From contig NZ_RCZP01000001.1 of NCBI RefSeq assembly GCF_006438825.1, forward strand, positions 373,056 through 437,055: a DNA stretch of 64,000 bases. The letters run 5' to 3'. This DNA comes from Muricoccus nepalensis. Lineage in GTDB: Bacteria; Pseudomonadota; Alphaproteobacteria; Acetobacterales; Acetobacteraceae. Below the pieces are notes generated by a model that worked only from the letters and a program-made list of their open reading frames with translations, did no database searches and was not told the origin of the DNA. Of this stretch, positions 32,307 to 41,726 are shown one piece after another. The position numbers and the translations under genes were made by a program. Positions within the stretch are counted from its first letter, which is position 1. Every line of letters starts with the position of its first letter.

Positions 32307-34691
32307 TCAGGCCGCCTGGACGTCCTGCAGCCCCGCCTGCACCTGGAACTCGGCCGCCGACATCGGCCGCCCGAAGAGGAAGCCCTGCGCTTCCTCGCAG
32401 CCCTCCGCCCGCAGCATGGAGAGCTGCCCCTCGTCCTCCACCCCCTCGGCGTTCGTGATGACGTCGAGCGCGCTGCCCATCGCGATCACGGCCCGCAGCA
32501 GCGCGATGGCCTTGGGGTCGTTCTCGACGTGGCGGATGAAGGAGCGGTCCACCTTGATCTTGTCGAACCGGAACCGCTGCAGGGTCGCGAGCGAGGAGTA
32601 GCCCGTCCCGAAGTCGTCCATGGCCAGCCGGACGCCGAGGCTCCGCAGCCGCGACAGCACGGCCAGCGTGTCCGCGGTGTTCGCGAGCATGGCCGCCTCG
32701 GTGATCTCGAGCTCCAGCCGTTCCGGCGGCAGCCCCGAATGGGCCAGCGCGCGCTCCACCGTCGCGACGAAGCCCACCTGCCGCACCTGGATGGGCGAGA
32801 CGTTCACCGCCAGGTTCAGCCCCTGCCAGCCGCGCGCGATCTGGCAGGCCTCCTCCAGCACCCAGGCGCCGATGGGAACGATCAGCCCCGTCTCCTCGGC
32901 CAGCGGGATGAACGTGTCGGGGCCGATCAATCCGCGGGTCGGGTGGTACCAGCGCAGCAGCGCCTCCGCCCCCTTGATCCGCCGCGTGGCCGTCGAGACC
33001 TGCGGCTGGAACAGGATCGTCAGCTCCTGCCGCTCCACGGCCTGGCGGAGATCGGCCGTCAGCGCGCGGCGCGTGCGCAGCTTCTCGTCCATCCCCGGCT
33101 CGAAGACGCGCAGGCACCCCCCGCCATCCGCCTTCGCCTGGTAGAGGGCGAGGTCCGCGTCCTGCAGCAGCGCCTCCGGCCGGTTGCCGAAGCCCTGGGT
33201 CGGCAGGACGGCGGCGCCGATCGACAGGCCCACCGCGCGGCTCTCCGTCCCCACCGGCACCGGCTCCTCCATCGCGGCGAGCAGGCGCGCGGCGAGGAGC
33301 GTGAGCCCGGCCTCGCCGTCCAGGCCGGGCGCGACGAGCACGAACTCGTCCCCGCCCACCCGGGCCAGCGTGTCGGTCGAGCGCAGGCAGCCCCGCAGGC
33401 GCCCGGCCACCACCCGCAGCACCTCGTCCCCCGCCGCGTGGCCGAGGGTGTCGTTCACCTCCTTGAAGCGGTCGAGGTCCATGGCGAGCACCACGAGCCC
33501 GGTCCCGTCGCGACGGGCCGAGGCGAAGGCGAGCTCCAGCCGGTCCCCCATCAGCGCGCGGTTGGGCAGCCCGGTCAGACCGTCGAAGTTCGCGAGCCAG
33601 CGCAGGCGCTCCGACAGGCGGCTGCGCTCCGCGGCCGTGTCCCGGAAGGAGGAGCAGGCCTCGATGAGGTCGATGATCTCGGTCGCGGCGCCCTTGGGCG
33701 GCGGCGGAATCGTCACGCTGAGGTCGCCGCGCCCGAGGCGGCGCAGCGCCTCCGTCAGCCCCGTCATGATGCCGCCGATCCGGCGCGCCGCCGCCACGGC
33801 GCCGAGGGTCAGCAGCAGGAGGAAGACGGCGACCGCCTGCGCGATGAAGCCGAGGTTCCGGTCGACCTCCGAATCCGCGAGCTCGTGCGGCACGAGCAGC
33901 AGGGCGGCGAGCCGCGGCGCCACCGGCGCCGCCTCGCCGATCCCGGGCAGCGGCACGACGGCGCCCGTCCAGCGGCGCCCGCCCGCCTCGATCGGCCCGG
34001 CCCCGGCCCGCTCCTCCGCGAGCGCGGCCAGCGCCCAGGCGGGCGCGCCCGCTCCCAGCGCGTCCCCAGTGCCGGCCAGGCTCGCCGACCGGACCTCCCG
34101 GCCCGCGACGAGCAGCATCCCGCCGCCTTCCCGGCCGACCAGCCGCTCGGCCAGCGTGTCGTCGAGGAAGGCGGCGAGCCGCAGCGCGGCGCGCGCCCCG
34201 CCGGGAAGCCCGAAGGCGACCTCGGACTGCGCCACCAGGAACTCCGGGCGCGCGCAGTCGCTCCCATCCGCCAGCGGGCAGGCCTCCGCCGCGCGCCAGC
34301 TCCGGGCGGTGCCGGCGGGCGGGGTTACGACCGCCTCGATCGAGCGGAGCATGGGCTCGGTGCGGCGAAGCTCCGCGAGAAGGCGCGCGAGGGCCTCGCC
34401 CGTCGTCACCGGGGCCCGCGGCGAATCCGCCGCCGCCAGCGCCTCCCGCAGCCCCGCGTCGCGCCCGAGCATCCGGGAGAGGCCCTCCACCCGCGCCCGG
34501 GTCTCCTCGAGCTCCGCGCCGAGCCGGGCGCCGGAGGAGTGGAGCAGCCGCTCGCCGATCCCCCCGTGGAGGTCGTGCATCAGCCAGTGGACGGAGGCGA
34601 GGAGCGCGAGGACGCAGACGACGGACGGCGCGGCCGAGAGCAGGATCACCCTCGTCCGCAAGGTTCGCAATGGGAAGAACCGTCCCGCCAT
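32307..34691 (-). CDS. Membrane GGDEF-EAL protein (cyclic-di-GMP synthesis and degradation)
   Basis: 794 residues. Two membrane segments (VILLSAAPSVVCVLALLA near residue 17 and AVAVFLLLLTLGAVAAARR near residue 290) flank a periplasmic sensor domain; a HAMP-like stretch follows. The GGDEF domain has an intact RVGGDEF at residues ~444-450. The EAL domain has E576 in AEALLRW, DDFGTGYSS, FDKIKVDRSF, and NAEGVEDEGQ, so both the cyclase and phosphodiesterase signatures look active. Such proteins often switch activity with the sensed signal. It lies alone, between DUF1028 and min genes. Confidence 0.92.
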   Translation of the reverse strand: MAGRFFPLRTLRTRVILLSAAPSVVCVLALLASVHWLMHDLHGGIGERLLHSSGARLGAELEETRARVEGLSRMLGRDAGLREALAAADSPRAPVTTGEALARLLAELRRTEPMLRSIEAVVTPPAGTARSWRAAEACPLADGSDCARPEFLVAQSEVAFGLPGGARAALRLAAFLDDTLAERLVGREGGGMLLVAGREVRSASLAGTGDALGAGAPAWALAALAEERAGAGPIEAGGRRWTGAVVPLPGIGEAAPVAPRLAALLLVPHELADSEVDRNLGFIAQAVAVFLLLLTLGAVAAARRIGGIMTGLTEALRRLGRGDLSVTIPPPPKGAATEIIDLIEACSSFRDTAAERSRLSERLRWLANFDGLTGLPNRALMGDRLELAFASARRDGTGLVVLAMDLDRFKEVNDTLGHAAGDEVLRVVAGRLRGCLRSTDTLARVGGDEFVLVAPGLDGEAGLTLLAARLLAAMEEPVPVGTESRAVGLSIGAAVLPTQGFGNRPEALLQDADLALYQAKADGGGCLRVFEPGMDEKLRTRRALTADLRQAVERQELTILFQPQVSTATRRIKGAEALLRWYHPTRGLIGPDTFIPLAEETGLIVPIGAWVLEEACQIARGWQGLNLAVNVSPIQVRQVGFVATVERALAHSGLPPERLELEITEAAMLANTADTLAVLSRLRSLGVRLAMDDFGTGYSSLATLQRFRFDKIKVDRSFIRHVENDPKAIALLRAVIAMGSALDVITNAEGVEDEGQLSMLRAEGCEEAQGFLFGRPMSAAEFQVQAGLQDVQAA

Positions 34692-34780
34692 CGCCCAACT
34701 CCCGTCACGTTCAGGGAGGCAGAGTGGCGGAACGGCCTTGACCGAGGGTTAAGCGCGCCCGGTCCCGCGGCGGCCCCGCG

Positions 34781-35062
34781 TCACGAGACGCGGCGCGCCG
34801 GCTCCGGCCCGGGGAGCTCCACCGCGATCGCCAGCGTCGAGAGGTCGCCGCCGCGCTCCAGCGAGACGTTCACCCGCTCGGGGTCGATGGAGACGTGGCG
34901 CGCCACGAGCTCCACGATCTCGCGCTGGAGCTTCGGCAGGAAGTCCTCCCCCTTGCGGGAGATGCGCTCGTGCGCGAGGACGATCTGCAGGCGCTCCTTC
35001 GCCTGGGGCGCCGTGGCAGGGGCCTCTTCCTGCTTGTTGCGGAAGAAGTGCAGCCAGTTCAT
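34781..35062 (-). CDS. minE: Cell division topological specificity factor MinE
   Basis: 93 residues. The N-terminal helix MNWLHFFRNK binds MinD and the membrane, and ERLQIVLAHERISRKGEDFL is the conserved anti-MinCD region. The C-terminal part (EIVELVARHVSIDPERVNVS) is the dimer/topology domain. Start ATG 35062 overlaps the minD stop (ATGA at 35059-35062 on this strand). Drives pole-to-pole MinD oscillation so that FtsZ assembles at mid-cell. Confidence 0.95.
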   Translation of the reverse strand: MNWLHFFRNKQEEAPATAPQAKERLQIVLAHERISRKGEDFLPKLQREIVELVARHVSIDPERVNVSLERGGDLSTLAIAVELPGPEPARRVS

Positions 35063-35877
35063 GCGGCCCTCCCGCCGAACAGGCGAGAGAAGAAGCCCTT
35101 CTTCTCGTAATCGGTGAAGCGCATCTTCCGGTCCTCGCCCAGGAAGCGGGCAACCGCGTCCTTGTAGGCCTGGCCGGCCGGCGAAGGCTCGTCCAAAATC
35201 ACGGGATTGCCCGTGTTGGAGGCCTTCAGCACGCTCTCGCTCTCGGGGATGACGCCGAGCAGCGGGATGCGCAGGATGTCCTGGATGTCGTCGAGCTTCA
35301 GCATCTCGCCCTTCTCCACCCGGTTCGGGTCGTAGCGGGTGACGAGGAGGTGCTCCTTCACGGGGTCCTTCTTCTCCTCGGCGCGCTTGGACTTGGACTG
35401 CAGCACGCCGAGGATCCGGTCGCTGTCGCGCACCGAGGAGACCTCAGGGTTCGTCACCACGATCGCCTGGTCGGCGAAGTAGAGCGCGAGCAGCGCGCCC
35501 TTCTCGATGCCCGCGGGGCTGTCGCAGAGGATGTAGTCGAAGTCCTTCGACAGCTCCTCGATGACGGTCGCGACGCCCTCCTTGGTCAGCGCGTCCTTGT
35601 CCCGCGTCTGGCTCGCCGGCAGGATCGACAGCGTGTCCACGCGCTTGTCGCGGATCAGCGCCTGGCTCAGCCGGGCCTCGCCGCTGATGACGTTGACGAT
35701 GTCGAACACGACCCGCCGCTCGACGCCCATGATCAGGTCGAGGTTGCGCAGCCCGACGTCGAAGTCGATCACCACGGTCTTCTTGCCGGACTGGGCCAGC
35801 CCCGTCGCGAACGCTGCCGAGGACGTGGTCTTGCCCACGCCTCCCTTGCCCGAAGTCACCACGATTACTTGCGCCAT
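35059..35877 (-). CDS. minD: Septum site-determining ATPase MinD
   Basis: 272 residues. The deviant Walker A motif SGKGGVGKTT is at residues 9-18 (signature K11, catalytic K16). FDVGLRNLDLIMG, LCDSPAGIEKGAL and TNPEVSSVRDSDRI are MinD hallmarks. The C-terminal amphipathic helix EKKGFFSRLFGG is the membrane-targeting sequence. Recruits MinC to the membrane to block FtsZ away from mid-cell. Downstream of minC and coupled to minE. Confidence 0.97.
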   Translation of the reverse strand: MAQVIVVTSGKGGVGKTTSSAAFATGLAQSGKKTVVIDFDVGLRNLDLIMGVERRVVFDIVNVISGEARLSQALIRDKRVDTLSILPASQTRDKDALTKEGVATVIEELSKDFDYILCDSPAGIEKGALLALYFADQAIVVTNPEVSSVRDSDRILGVLQSKSKRAEEKKDPVKEHLLVTRYDPNRVEKGEMLKLDDIQDILRIPLLGVIPESESVLKASNTGNPVILDEPSPAGQAYKDAVARFLGEDRKMRFTDYEKKGFFSRLFGGRAA

Positions 35878-35995
35878 GCGCAGATCTCCGCCCCCTTAAA
35901 CCCTCGTCCGCCCGGCCGGCCGCGTCTTTCGCACGCCCGGCCTCGGCCCTGGAAGGGCCTTCCGCCGGATGCCTGCGAGCGCCCCGCCCGGCGGC

Positions 35996-36754
35996 TCAAC
36001 CCAGCTTGTCGAACCGCATGCTCTCGCCGATCAGGCAGACCTGCACCGGCCGCCCGAGCGGCGCATCCCCCAGCCCGTCGCGCACCGCGTAGTAGCCGGC
36101 GATGGAGACGAGCTCGGGCTCGAAATTCAGCGCGAAGATCCGGGCCGCCCGGTTCTCCGCCCCGCCGGCGATCGCGCGGCCCTTGAGCGTGCCGTAGACG
36201 TGGACGTTCCCGTCCGCGATCACCTCGGCGCCCGGGTTGACCGTGCCGCGGATGATGAGGTCGCTGCCCTGGGCCCAGATGCGCTGCCCCGCGCGCACGG
36301 CCTGGTCGATGATCATCGTCGGCTGCCAGCCCGAGGGCGGCGGCGCCTCCGGCGTGGCCTGCGGCTCGGGCGCTGGCAAGGGCATCGGGGCCGGCTCGGC
36401 CGAGACGGGCGGCGCCTGCTCCCCCCCGGCGGCGCGGAGCGGCGGCAGCCCGGCCGCCTGGGCCGCGGCCCGGAGCTCCGGCGCGCCGCCCGTGGTGCCG
36501 ATGGGCGCGATCTGCACGGCGCGCAGCTGCGCGGTCAGGTGCCCGAAATCCGGCGCGGCCGCGGGGTCGAGGTCGTCCAGCCCGAGCACGATGGGCGCGT
36601 TGCGCAGGAAGCCCGGCGCGCGGCGGAACTGGTCCGCCAGCGCCGGCACGATCACCTCCACCCGGGGATCGAGCAGGCGCAGGACCAGCAGGTTGAAGTT
36701 CGCCCCGCGCAGCCGGAACGGCTCCAGTCGGGCTTCGGACGCGGGGGAGGACAT
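35996..36754 (-). CDS. minC: Septum site-determining protein MinC
   Basis: 252 residues. The N-terminal domain (LRGANFNLLVLRLLDPRVEV) binds FtsZ. A proline/alanine-rich linker of about 45 residues follows (around residues 105-145). The C-terminal beta-helix (IRGTVNPGAEVIADGNVHVY, then GTLKGRAIAGGAENRAARIF) binds MinD. Start ATG 36754. The 118-base gap to minD shows no hairpin or gene, and the three genes probably form one unit. Confidence 0.94.
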   Translation of the reverse strand: MSSPASEARLEPFRLRGANFNLLVLRLLDPRVEVIVPALADQFRRAPGFLRNAPIVLGLDDLDPAAAPDFGHLTAQLRAVQIAPIGTTGGAPELRAAAQAAGLPPLRAAGGEQAPPVSAEPAPMPLPAPEPQATPEAPPPSGWQPTMIIDQAVRAGQRIWAQGSDLIIRGTVNPGAEVIADGNVHVYGTLKGRAIAGGAENRAARIFALNFEPELVSIAGYYAVRDGLGDAPLGRPVQVCLIGESMRFDKLG

Positions 36755-36880
36755 TCTGTCGTCAAGGTTCCAGGGCGTTGGGCCGCGGCGTCACATTACA
36801 GCGAACTCCGCCGCAGGCGAAGCCTTGCGTGGTCGATCGCGCGAGGGGAGTTTGCGCGCGACCACCCCCGAGGAGACCCC

Positions 36881-37321
36881 ATGAGCGAGAGGAAGCGCCC
36901 GATCCGGGCCGATTACCGGCATTTCCTGGCCATTCCCACCCGCTGGGGCGACAACGACGCCTACGCGCATATCAACAACACCGTTTATTATTCCTTCTTC
37001 GACACCGTCGTCTCCCGCTTCCTCCTCGAGTCCGGGGCCATCGACCTCAAGACCTCGGCGGTCATCGGCGTGGTCGTGGAGACCGGCTGCCGCTACCTCG
37101 CCCCCGTCTCCTTCCCCGACCTGGTCACGGCCGGCCTCCGCGTCGCCCGCCTCGGCCGCACCTCCATCCGCTACGAGATCGGCATCTTCCGCAACGACGA
37201 GGACGCGGCGAGCGCCGAGGGCCACTTCATCCACGTCTACGTGGACCGCGCCACGCAAACGGTCCCCACCCCCCTGCCCCCGGCGCTCCGCGACGCCGTC
37301 GCGCCCCTTCTCGTCGGCTGA
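36881..37321 (+). CDS. Acyl-CoA thioesterase, hotdog fold (FcbC/YbgC-like)
   Basis: 146 residues with the motif TRWGDNDAYAHINNTVYYSF, containing the Asp of the 4-hydroxybenzoyl-CoA-type thioesterases, and FDTVVSRFLLESG. FRNDEDAASAEGHFIHVYVD closes the domain. Physiological substrate unknown; not linked to the neighbouring min genes, which run the other way. Start ATG 36881, after aggagacccc. Converges on the gamma-glutamyltransferase gene. Confidence 0.88.
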   Translation: MSERKRPIRADYRHFLAIPTRWGDNDAYAHINNTVYYSFFDTVVSRFLLESGAIDLKTSAVIGVVVETGCRYLAPVSFPDLVTAGLRVARLGRTSIRYEIGIFRNDEDAASAEGHFIHVYVDRATQTVPTPLPPALRDAVAPLLVG

Positions 37322-37330
37322 GACGCCCCT

Positions 37331-39001
37331 TCAGGCGGCCGGCGTCGCCCCGGCCGGCCCGCCCTCGGGCAGGAAGCGCACCCCGGCCCGCGCCAGGCCG
37401 CCGCCGATGCCGACGGGCGTCCCGTCCGCCCGCCAGCAGGCGGCGCCGGTCATCTCACCCTCCGGCCCAAAGGCGATGGCCCCCATGCCGCCGCCGACCG
37501 CCCGCACCCGCTCCACCCGGTGGCCGCGCGCGACCAGCGCCGCCTCCGTCTCAGCGGAGATCCCGGGCTCGAGCTCCAGGAGGTGCCCCTGGGTCCAGAC
37601 CCGCGGCGCCTCCACGGCCTCCTGCAGCGACATGCCGTGGTCGATCAGGTTGATCACCGCCTGCATGGCCGAGCCGAAGATGCGGAGCCCCCCCGGCAGC
37701 CCCAGCGCCATCACCGGCGCCCCGTCCCGCAGCACGATGGTCGGCGCCATGGAGGTGAAGACCCGCTTGCCCGGCGCGACCGAGAGCGCCCGCCCGGGAT
37801 GCGGGTCGAAGTTGTACATGTAGTTGTTGGCGACCATCCCCGTGCCCGGCACGGTGAAGCGCGCGCCGAAGAGGCTGTTGATGGTCTGGGTCGAGGAGAC
37901 GATCGTCCCCCGGTCGTCCGCGACCGTCACGTGCGTGGTGTTCGCCGATTCGAGCAGCCCCGGCCCGGGCGCCCAGTCCCGCGCCCGGTCCATCGACACC
38001 TCCGCCCGCCGCGCGGCCGCGTAGGCCTTGGAGGTCAGCAGCCCCACCGGCACCGCGACGAAGGCGGGGTCGGCCGTCGCCACCGCCCGGTCCGCGAAGG
38101 CCATCTTCAGCGCCTCCGCCAGCAGGTGCACCCCGTCCGGCGTGCCCGCGCCCAGCGCGCGGAGGTCGTACCCCTCGAGCAGGTTCAGCATCCCCGCCAC
38201 GTGCACCCCGGCCGAGGAGGGCGGCGGCGGCCCGATCACCTCGTACCCCCGGTAGAGCGCCCGGATCGGCTCCCGCTCGACCGGCGCCACGCCCCGGAGG
38301 TCCGCCGCCGTGATCAGCCCGCCCGCCGCCCGCATATGCGTGGCCAGCGCCTCGCCGAGCGGCCCGTCGTGCAGCGCCTCCGCCCCGTCCCGGGCGACCA
38401 GCCGGAGGCTCTCCGCGTAGTCCCCCCGCACCACCCGCTCCCCGGCGCGGACCGGCGCCCCGCCCGGCAGGAAGACGGCTGCGAGGCCGGGGTCCGTCGC
38501 GAGCTCCCGCGCGTTGTCCCCCACGCTGTCCGCGAGATAGGGCGTCGCCCGCCACCCCCGCGCCGCGAGCCGGATCGCCGGCTCCAGCACCTCCGCCAGC
38601 GGCAGGGTCCCGTAGGCGGAGAGCGTGTGGCACCAGGCCCTGAGCGCCCCCGGCACCGCCATGGCCAGCGGCCCCAGATGGTTCCGCCGCCCCTCCGTCT
38701 CCTGGTAGTCCGGCAGCACGTCGGACACCGTGCGGTACATGTCCGGCCGCGCCGCGGCGGGCGCGGTGGAGAGGCCGTCCACGACCACGTGCCGCCCGTC
38801 CGGCAGCCGCAGGTGGGCGACGCCCCCGCCGAGGATGCCGACCATCATCGGCTCCACCACCGTCAGCGCGAAGAGCGCGGCGATGGCCGCGTCCACCGCG
38901 TTCCCGCCCGCGAGCAGCATCTCCGCCCCCGCCCCGGAGGCCAGCGGGTGGTTCGTCACCACCATGCCCTTGCGGGCGGCGACGGGATGCTTCTCGGTCA
39001 T
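37331..39001 (-). CDS. Gamma-glutamyltransferase family protein (no signal peptide)
   Basis: 556 residues of the Ntn gamma-glutamyltransferase fold. GGNAVDAAIAALFALTVVEP opens the large subunit, and self-cleavage would occur before Thr355 in SANTTHVTVAD to make the small subunit. GLPGGLRIFGSAMQAV near the C-terminus matches GGT. There is no signal peptide, so it is cytoplasmic, unlike periplasmic GGT of E. coli. Alternatives are an oxamate- or cephalosporin-acylase-like amidohydrolase. Last gene of the polyamine-type ABC operon, 10 bases after the preceding permease, suggesting it works on the imported substrate or a gamma-glutamyl derivative. Confidence 0.87.
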   Translation of the reverse strand: MTEKHPVAARKGMVVTNHPLASGAGAEMLLAGGNAVDAAIAALFALTVVEPMMVGILGGGVAHLRLPDGRHVVVDGLSTAPAAARPDMYRTVSDVLPDYQETEGRRNHLGPLAMAVPGALRAWCHTLSAYGTLPLAEVLEPAIRLAARGWRATPYLADSVGDNARELATDPGLAAVFLPGGAPVRAGERVVRGDYAESLRLVARDGAEALHDGPLGEALATHMRAAGGLITAADLRGVAPVEREPIRALYRGYEVIGPPPPSSAGVHVAGMLNLLEGYDLRALGAGTPDGVHLLAEALKMAFADRAVATADPAFVAVPVGLLTSKAYAAARRAEVSMDRARDWAPGPGLLESANTTHVTVADDRGTIVSSTQTINSLFGARFTVPGTGMVANNYMYNFDPHPGRALSVAPGKRVFTSMAPTIVLRDGAPVMALGLPGGLRIFGSAMQAVINLIDHGMSLQEAVEAPRVWTQGHLLELEPGISAETEAALVARGHRVERVRAVGGGMGAIAFGPEGEMTGAACWRADGTPVGIGGGLARAGVRFLPEGGPAGATPAA

Positions 39002-39011
39002 GGACGTTCCC

Positions 39012-39797
39012 CTAGTCAGCTCGCTGCCGGCGCAGCGCCAGGTCGAGCAGCAGCAACAGCACGGTCATCCCCACCAGCAGCACGGCGACCGCCGCCATGG
39101 CCGGGTCCAGGTTCTCGTTGATGCCGTCCCAGATCTTGCGCGGCAGGGTGAAGACCCGGCGCGAGGCGATGAAGAGCACCACCACCAGCTCGTCCCAGGA
39201 ATGGATGAAGGCGAAGATCGCGCCCGAGACGATGCCCGGCATGATCCGCGGCAGGATGACCCAGCGCAGCGTCTGCGCCAGCGTCGCCCCCATCCCCCGC
39301 GCCGCGCTCTCGAGCCGCGGGTCGAAGGCGGCCAGCGCCGTCGAGACGGTGATGACCACGTAGGGGATCCCCGTCACCCCGTGCGCGACCACCACCCCCG
39401 TGAAGCTGTCGAGCAGCCCGAGGCGCGCGAAATAGCGGTAGAGCCCGACCGCGTAGGCGATGCTCGGGATGATGATCGGCAGCAGCATCAGCGCCCGCAC
39501 GAGCTCCGTGCTCCGCCGCGACAGCCGCCAGCACCCGATCGCGCAGGCCGTGCCCAGCACCACCGCGACGAGCGTCGAGGCCGAGGCGATGAGGGCCGAC
39601 TGCCCGATCGCGTCCGTCCAGGCCGGCGTCGTCAGCAGCCGCGCGTAGTGCTGCAGCGACAGCGCCTCGTACGGCAGCGAGAGGAAGCGCTGGTCGGTCA
39701 GCGAGACCGGCAGGATGATGGTGATCGGCAGCAGGAGGTAGAGCACCGTCGCCCAGGAGACCCAGGCGCTCAACCATCCCGGCCGGTGTCCGCCCAT
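39012..39797 (-). CDS. PotC-like ABC permease
   Basis: 261 residues, six hydrophobic helices. LYLLLPITIILPVSLTDQRFL and the EAA-like loop LESAARGMGATLAQTLRWVILPRI for ATPase docking identify a spermidine/putrescine-type (PotC) inner-membrane subunit. ATG 39797 is 4 bases after the stop of the PotB-like permease. Pairs with that permease and the upstream ATPase. Confidence 0.88.
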   Translation of the reverse strand: MGGHRPGWLSAWVSWATVLYLLLPITIILPVSLTDQRFLSLPYEALSLQHYARLLTTPAWTDAIGQSALIASASTLVAVVLGTACAIGCWRLSRRSTELVRALMLLPIIIPSIAYAVGLYRYFARLGLLDSFTGVVVAHGVTGIPYVVITVSTALAAFDPRLESAARGMGATLAQTLRWVILPRIMPGIVSGAIFAFIHSWDELVVVLFIASRRVFTLPRKIWDGINENLDPAMAAVAVLLVGMTVLLLLLDLALRRQRAD

Positions 39798-39801
39798 CCC
39801 G

Positions 39802-40647
39802 CTAGCCCCCCGCCCCGAAGAGCCGCCGCAGGTTCACCAGCCGCGAGAAGACCGCGAGGGTCGCCAGGATCGCCACCACCAGCACCGTCGCCAGCATCGC
39901 CCCCAACCCCCAGCGGATGAGGTCGAGGATCTGCAGCTTGATCCACTCCGCCGCCATCAGCGTCTTGCCGCCGCCGAGGATCGCCGGCGTGATGTAGAAG
40001 CCGAGCGAGAAGATGAAGACGAGCACCCCCGCCGCGATCACACCGGGCAGGGACAGGGGCAGGAACACCCGCAGGAAGGCCCCCGCCCGCCCCGCGCCGA
40101 GCCCGCGCGCCGCCGCCAGCACCCGCGGGTCGATCTCCCGCATGGCCGAGAGCATCGGCAGCACCGCGTAGGGCACCATGTAGTGCACCATCCCCACCAC
40201 GATCCCGAACTCGTTCCACACCAGCGCCAGCGGCTGCTCGATGGCGCCCGCCGCCATCAGCCCCTGGTTCACCAGCCCCTGCCGCCGCAGCAGCGTCACC
40301 CAGGCGAAGGCGCGCACGAGGACGCTGATCCAGAGCGGCACCAGCACGGCCAGCAGCCACCATCGCTGCGCCCGCGGCCCCGAGAGCGCGATGCGGTAGG
40401 CCAGCGCGTAGCCCAGCAACAGGGCGATCGCCGTCGTCACCACCCCGATCCGCAGCGTCGTCCCGATCACCCGCTGCACGCTCTCGCTCGTCAGCAGCCG
40501 CTCGTAGTTGCCGAGGCCGGGCTGCGGCTCGGTGAAGCTGATCGCCAGCACCTGCAGGATCGGCGCGACGTAGAAGGCGGTCATCAGCAGGAAGGCCGGC
40601 AGGATCAGCCCCCACCAGCCGAGGGCGTGCCGGCCCGCCGGCCTCAC
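39802..40647 (-). CDS. PotB-like ABC permease
   Basis: 281 residues, six hydrophobic helices. The N-terminal GLILPAFLLMTAFYVAPILQ and the coupling loop VLAAARGLGAGRAGAFLRVFLP match PotB-type permeases of the polyamine/opine ABC family. Starts at GTG 40647, overlapping the ATPase stop (GTGA). Confidence 0.88.
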   Translation of the reverse strand: MRPAGRHALGWWGLILPAFLLMTAFYVAPILQVLAISFTEPQPGLGNYERLLTSESVQRVIGTTLRIGVVTTAIALLLGYALAYRIALSGPRAQRWWLLAVLVPLWISVLVRAFAWVTLLRRQGLVNQGLMAAGAIEQPLALVWNEFGIVVGMVHYMVPYAVLPMLSAMREIDPRVLAAARGLGAGRAGAFLRVFLPLSLPGVIAAGVLVFIFSLGFYITPAILGGGKTLMAAEWIKLQILDLIRWGLGAMLATVLVVAILATLAVFSRLVNLRRLFGAGG

Positions 40648-41726
40648 GCGGGGTCTTCCGCCACGGCCACCGCCGCCCCGCGCGGCCAGCCGAGCCGCAC
40701 CGGCATCCCCTCCGCCGGCACCAGCGGGATGCGCCAGGCCGGCAGGTGCACCTTCAGCTCGCCGAGATCCGCGGTCGCGACGGTGATCGCGTAGCCCGCG
40801 CCGAGATAGGACCAGGCGGCGATCCGCCCCTCCACCACGTTCTCCTCGCCCTCGCCCTCCGCGAGCACCGTGATCTTCTCGGGCCGGAGCGACAGCAGCG
40901 CGGGCCCGGGCGGCGCCTCGCCCACGCCGAGCACGCGGGTCCCGCCGCGCCGCAGCACGATGCCGCCCGCGTCCCGCTCCGCCTCGCCCTCGACGAAGTT
41001 CGACCGCCCGAGGAACCCCGCCACGAAGCGCGTCGCCGGCCGCTCGTAGAGCGCGCTCGGCGCCCCCACCTGCACCAGCCGCCCGGCGTTGAGGATCGCG
41101 ATCTCGTCGGACAGCGAGAGCGCCTCCTCCTGGTCGTGCGTCACGTTGATGAAGGTGCGCCCGACCCGCCGGTGCAGCGCCTTCAGCTCGTCCTGCAGCT
41201 CCGCCCGCAGCTTCTTGTCGAGCGCCGAGAGCGGCTCGTCCAGCAGCAGCAGCGCGGGATCGAAGACCAGCGCGCGCGCCAGCGCCACCCGCTGCTGCTG
41301 CCCGCCCGAGAGCTGCGACGGCCGCCGGTCCGCGAACTGGTCCAGCTGCACGAGGTCGAGCGTCGCCCGCACCCGCGCGTCCCGCTCCGCCCGCCCGAGC
41401 CGCCGCACGCGCAGCGGGAAGGCGACGTTCTCCGCCACCGTCATGTGCGGGAAGAGCGCGTAGCCCTGGAAGACCATCCCGAACTCGCGCCGCTCCGGCG
41501 GCACGGCGGTGATGTCGCGCCCGTCCAGCAGCACGCGCCCCTCGCTCGGCTCCACGAAGCCCGCGATCATCATCAGGATCGTCGTCTTGCCCGACCCCGA
41601 AGGCCCGAGCAGCGTCAGGAACCGCCCGCTGCCCACCTCCAGCGAGGCGTCCTGCACGGCCACGAAGCTGCCGTAGCGCTTCGAGAGCCCCTGCAGCGAG
41701 AGCGCGTGCCCCGCGCGGCCGCTCAC
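40644..41726 (-). CDS. Polyamine-type ABC transporter ATPase (PotA-like)
   Basis: About 360 residues. Walker A GPSGSGKT is near residue 40, followed by the Q-loop VFQGYALFPHMTVAENVAFP, the signature LSGGQQQRVALARAL, Walker B LLLLDEPLSALDKK, and the His switch NVTHDQEEAL. The C-terminal TOBE region (LSLRPEKITVL) is typical of the PotA/spermidine branch. GTG 41726 overlaps the aldolase gene stop (GTGA), so the frames are coupled. Energises uptake through the two downstream permeases. Confidence 0.9.
   Translation of the reverse strand: MSGRAGHALSLQGLSKRYGSFVAVQDASLEVGSGRFLTLLGPSGSGKTTILMMIAGFVEPSEGRVLLDGRDITAVPPERREFGMVFQGYALFPHMTVAENVAFPLRVRRLGRAERDARVRATLDLVQLDQFADRRPSQLSGGQQQRVALARALVFDPALLLLDEPLSALDKKLRAELQDELKALHRRVGRTFINVTHDQEEALSLSDEIAILNAGRLVQVGAPSALYERPATRFVAGFLGRSNFVEGEAERDAGGIVLRRGGTRVLGVGEAPPGPALLSLRPEKITVLAEGEGEENVVEGRIAAWSYLGAGYAITVATADLGELKVHLPAWRIPLVPAEGMPVRLGWPRGAAVAVAEDPA

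Noticed and set aside
37331-39001. Periplasmic glutathione-degrading gamma-glutamyltransferase
   Set aside because: No signal peptide, and the operon context points to a cytoplasmic catabolic role, so the gene is not given the ggt symbol.
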